From: Verrucomicrobiales bacterium
GTDB lineage: Bacteria > Verrucomicrobiota > Verrucomicrobiia > Verrucomicrobiales > DEV007
Assembly: GCA_013911195.1 (NCBI GenBank)
Contig: JACETS010000100.1
Coordinates: forward strand, 1 to 9,102
Length of the DNA stretch: 9,102 bases
Direction: 5' to 3'
Below the pieces are notes generated by a model. That model was not told where the DNA came from. It worked only from the letters and a program-made list of their open reading frames with translations, and ran no database searches. Position numbers and translations under genes: made by a program. Below are positions 6,540 to 9,102 of this stretch, piece after piece. Numbering within the stretch: position 1 is the stretch's first letter; each line of letters starts with the position of its first letter.

Positions 6540-7811
6540 ATGCGCTATATACTCACACTTTTATCCTCAATTGTTGTATTTTTTAATAATGTTTCAATTG
6601 CCCAAAATATTCCGCCAGAGGGCTTTGATGCATTATTTAATGGTAAAGATCTTAAAGGCTGGTTTGGGCATGGAACAAAGGACCCCCGGACACTTTGGAA
6701 GATGTCCCCTGAAGAATTAAAGAAACATCAAGAAGAAACACTAAAAGACATTAATGCTCATTGGAGTGTTAAGGATGGAGAACTGATTAATGATGGTAAG
6801 GGATTATACCTAACGACGAAGAAAGATTATAAAGATTTTGAATTACTCTTAGAATATAAAACGGTTCCAAAGGCAGACAGCGGCATTTATCTTCGGGGAG
6901 TTCCACAGGTTCAGATTTGGGATTCTACTGAAGAAGCTAAATGGAAAATTGGTGCTGATAAGGGTTCAGGCGGGCTGTGGAATAACAGCAAGGGAGCCCC
7001 TGGTAAAGATCCATTAAAACGTATGGATAAGCCATTTGGAGAATGGAATAAATTTCATATTATAATGATAGGTGAAAGAGTAACGGTTTACCTTAATAAT
7101 GAAAAAGTTGTTGATAATGTCGTCATGGAAAATTATTTTGACCGTAAAATCCCAATCTTTGAAAAAGGGCCTATCCAGCTTCAGACCCATGGGGGTGAAA
7201 TCCGTTGGAAAAATATTTTCATTAGAGAAATAACTTCTGACAACGACAAAGGCTACCAAACCTTATTTAACGGAAAAGATTTATCCGGTTGGCATGGCGC
7301 TGTTAACAATTACGAAGTTGTTGATGGATCCATAATGTGCAAGAAGGGTAAAGGAGGAACGCTCTACGCTAAAGAAGAGTACGGTGATTTTTCCTTTAGA
7401 TTTGAATTTCAATTACCTCCAGGTGGCAACAACGGCATCGCTGTTCGCTCACCAGGGAAAGGTGATCCTGCATGGGAAGCTTATGAGATACAAGTACTTG
7501 ATGACACGGCCAAAAAATATGCCAAACTTCAGCCCTATCAGTTTCATGGTTCAGTTTATGGTCTAGCGCCAGCTCAGCGCGGAGCCTTACTCCCTGTTGG
7601 AGAATGGAATAAGCAGGAGATTACCTTTAAAGGAAGTAAGATCAGAGTTACTCTTAATGAGACGACCATACTTCATCAAGACATTAGTAAAATTGATCTA
7701 ACCAAAGTGAAAAAAGTTCCAAAAGGAGTTAACCGCTCCAAGGGCTTTATTGGTTTTGCGGGCCATAGTGATCCTGTTAAGTTTAGAAATGTGCGTATAA
7801 AAAGCCTATAA
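6540..7811 (+). CDS. Secreted protein with two tandem DUF1080 domains
   Basis: This 423-aa protein has a signal peptide (1-21, '...NNVSIA' before Gln22) and two DUF1080 beta-sandwich domains, about 28-231 and 239-423. Each opens with the same 'LFNGKDL(K/S)GW' block (32-41 and 242-251) and each has a 'GEWNK' block (167-171, 354-358). Domain 2 keeps the family signature: 'NNGIAVRSP' (297-305), 'YEIQVLDD' (315-322, E-x-Q-x-x-D), 'GSVYG' (337-341) and 'GHSDPVKFRNVRI' (408-420). Domain 1 has 'SGIYLRG' (114-120), but 'PQVQIWDS' replaces E-x-Q with Q-x-Q and 'GGLWN' (144-148) stands where G-S-x-Y-G is expected, so it may bind differently or not catalyse. Domain 1 also has an inserted helical segment near 48-70. 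Likely acts outside the cytoplasm on 3-keto sugars; the substrate is unknown. The ATG lacks a strong Shine-Dalgarno. The gene is divergent from the PHP gene. Confidence 0.93.
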   Translation: MRYILTLLSSIVVFFNNVSIAQNIPPEGFDALFNGKDLKGWFGHGTKDPRTLWKMSPEELKKHQEETLKDINAHWSVKDGELINDGKGLYLTTKKDYKDFELLLEYKTVPKADSGIYLRGVPQVQIWDSTEEAKWKIGADKGSGGLWNNSKGAPGKDPLKRMDKPFGEWNKFHIIMIGERVTVYLNNEKVVDNVVMENYFDRKIPIFEKGPIQLQTHGGEIRWKNIFIREITSDNDKGYQTLFNGKDLSGWHGAVNNYEVVDGSIMCKKGKGGTLYAKEEYGDFSFRFEFQLPPGGNNGIAVRSPGKGDPAWEAYEIQVLDDTAKKYAKLQPYQFHGSVYGLAPAQRGALLPVGEWNKQEITFKGSKIRVTLNETTILHQDISKIDLTKVKKVPKGVNRSKGFIGFAGHSDPVKFRNVRIKSL

Positions 7812-7973
7812 ATTGACAAATTTAGAGTAATTTTGATGCTCGTATCATAGGATGAATGTGAACTGGCCTGATCATTGTAGCAACTAAAGATAAGAAGCTA
7901 TAGCAATAAACAACCAACGATTTTTAGTCAGATATTCATTATCATCATTAGGGGTTTACATTTTTGGTGAGCA

Positions 7974-9050
7974 ATGCATCATCATAACAAGATGAAAATT
8001 ACCTCTCTTACTTTCTGTTCTTTATTACTTACTATTTCATTATTATCAGCGGCACCAGTTGGCAAGTATCCTTCTTTACCCAGTAAAGTTCTTTCCAATT
8101 ATAAACCGAATTCAGTGAGTGACCACTCGCCTGAAGCGTTGGCCAAGAGTGCCAATACTTTTTTATCCTCCTTGAATAATGAACTAAAAGCTCAGGCAGC
8201 ATTGCCATACAAGAGTAAGGAAAAAGCTAAGTGGACGAATGTACCTCCTCGTGGTCCACAAGGGGGTGTAAGATTAGGCGACCTTAACGAAACTCAGATT
8301 AAAAAAGCACTGGATCTTTTAAGTACTGTTTTAAGTGAACAGGGATACAACAAAGCAATCAACATTCCTTTGGCGGATGATAGGCTTCTTAGAAATGGTC
8401 AGCGAAGACCAGGATTTGGAGCCGAAGATTACTGGCTTGCTATTTTTGGTGATCCTTCTGCAAAGAAGCCATGGGGTCTACAGTTTGATGGCCATCATAT
8501 TGCCATAAATCTTGCTTTTCATGGAAATCGCATGTCAATGTCTCCAACTTTCATAGGTACCCAACCTCGTGAATTTCAACTTGGTGATAACAAAATCATT
8601 CCAATGGCTTCAGAAGCCCCTTCTGGACTAAAATTGCATAATAGTCTGAATGATGAGCAGAAGAAAAAGGCTACCATTGGATCTAAACGCGCAAACTTGA
8701 TAGCAGCTGCAGGAAGAGATGGATTTGTTCCCGATCAAATTGGCATATCCTGTAAGGGGTTTAATGAGGCCCAGCGCAAAGCACTATTTGATGTGATTAA
8801 AGTTTATATTGGTGATCTTCCCCAACCATTTTTAAAAAATCGTATTGAAGAGTTAACCGCTGAGATAGATAAAATGTCATTTGCATGGTGGGGGCCCTCA
8901 AAAGAGAAGGGCGATTTTTCATATCGCTTACAAGGTCCATCCCTAATCATTGAATATGCTGGACAAGATCTTGGAGGTGATCCTCACGATCATCTTCATT
9001 CTATGTACAGGGATCCGACCAATGAATACGGAGCCCGATTAGGTAAATGA
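7974..9050 (+). CDS. Secreted DUF3500 domain protein
   Basis: This 358-aa protein has an N-terminal signal peptide ('KITSLTFCSLLLTISLLSA' core, cleavage near residue 26) and then matches the DUF3500 family across nearly its whole length. Recognisable blocks are 'DYWLAIFGDP' (152-161), 'WGLQFDGHHIAINLAFHG' (167-184), 'FAWWGP' (303-308), 'YRLQGPSLIIEYAGQ' (317-331) and the His-rich 'HDHLHSMYRDPTNEYG' (338-353). His174, His175, His338, His340 and His342 could form a metal or ligand site, but the family has no function I know. It lies downstream of the tandem DUF1080 gene on the same strand after 162 nt that contain no clear terminator or complete promoter. Start choice is uncertain: ATG 7974 has 'ggtgag' only 2 nt upstream (too close to be ideal), and ATG 7992 would remove the odd His-rich start and give a cleaner signal peptide. 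The coding and family calls are firm. Confidence 0.9.
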   Translation: MHHHNKMKITSLTFCSLLLTISLLSAAPVGKYPSLPSKVLSNYKPNSVSDHSPEALAKSANTFLSSLNNELKAQAALPYKSKEKAKWTNVPPRGPQGGVRLGDLNETQIKKALDLLSTVLSEQGYNKAINIPLADDRLLRNGQRRPGFGAEDYWLAIFGDPSAKKPWGLQFDGHHIAINLAFHGNRMSMSPTFIGTQPREFQLGDNKIIPMASEAPSGLKLHNSLNDEQKKKATIGSKRANLIAAAGRDGFVPDQIGISCKGFNEAQRKALFDVIKVYIGDLPQPFLKNRIEELTAEIDKMSFAWWGPSKEKGDFSYRLQGPSLIIEYAGQDLGGDPHDHLHSMYRDPTNEYGARLGK

Positions 9051-9057
9051 CAGATTA

Positions 9058-9095
9058 ATATTAAGAACTTAGGTAGTTCGTCTAAGTAATAATAT
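9058..9095 (+). terminator. Candidate AT-rich hairpin after the DUF3500 gene
   Basis: Starting 8 nt after the stop codon, two stacked inverted repeats can pair: ATATTA/TAATAT (9058-9063 with 9090-9095) and ACTTAG/CTAAGT (9067-9072 with 9082-9087). They are separated by a 3x2 internal loop and capped by a 9-nt loop. Its position suits a 3' end structure, but it is AT-rich and the window ends 7 nt later without a T-run, so termination is unproven. Confidence 0.35.
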
Positions 9096-9102
9096 CCGTG
9101 AC

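Noticed and set aside
7813..7818. Perfect TTGACA as a -35 box for the DUF3500 gene
   Set aside because: No -10-like hexamer lies 16-18 nt downstream; the nearest (TATCAT at 7843) is 24 nt away, and both are far from the start codon.

Overview
The window reads as a chromosomal segment from an AT-rich bacterium, most likely of the PVC superphylum and probably Verrucomicrobiota. This is inferred from the protein mix: exported DUF1080 proteins, a Tat-exported Gfo/Idh/MocA oxidoreductase, a ThuA-like protein, a secreted PHP metallo-hydrolase and a DUF3500 protein are typically found together in Verrucomicrobia and Planctomycetes. Shine-Dalgarno sequences are mostly weak. No marker gene fixes the taxonomy.

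Layout. Positions 1-273 (+) hold the C-terminal end of a small protein cut by the window edge. A 341-aa gene follows (301-1326, +). It has no family I can name, but carries a motif set that looks like the catalytic core of a divergent protein-kinase/aminoglycoside-phosphotransferase-like fold. It ends 4 bp from a convergent gene, and everything to the right is a different functional theme: secreted carbohydrate-type enzymes. These are ThuA-like (1331-2392, -), DUF1080 (2556-3707, +), a strong bidirectional terminator (3727-3753), a Tat-exported Gfo/Idh/MocA oxidoreductase (3782-5083, -), a secreted PHP-domain hydrolase (5180-6412, -), a tandem-DUF1080 protein (6540-7811, +) and a DUF3500 protein (7974-9050, +).

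There are two divergent gene pairs (ThuA/DUF1080 and PHP/tandem DUF1080), each sharing a short AT-rich intergenic region. The PHP and oxidoreductase genes are co-directional with a 97-nt gap, but the oxidoreductase appears to have its own sigma70-like promoter, with a 10-bp perfect palindrome over the -10 box.

How the genes may work together (inference). Gfo/Idh/MocA enzymes that oxidise a sugar at C3, ThuA-like proteins (ThuA/ThuB of trehalose utilisation) and DUF1080 proteins (now often named 3-keto-disaccharide hydrolases) belong to the oxidation/elimination route of glycoside cleavage via 3-keto sugars. All six genes from 1331 rightward encode apparent export signals, so the window may describe a wholly extracytoplasmic version of that route with two less-understood secreted partners (PHP and DUF3500). 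I see no tRNA or rRNA gene, insertion sequence, CRISPR array or other mobile-element signature.
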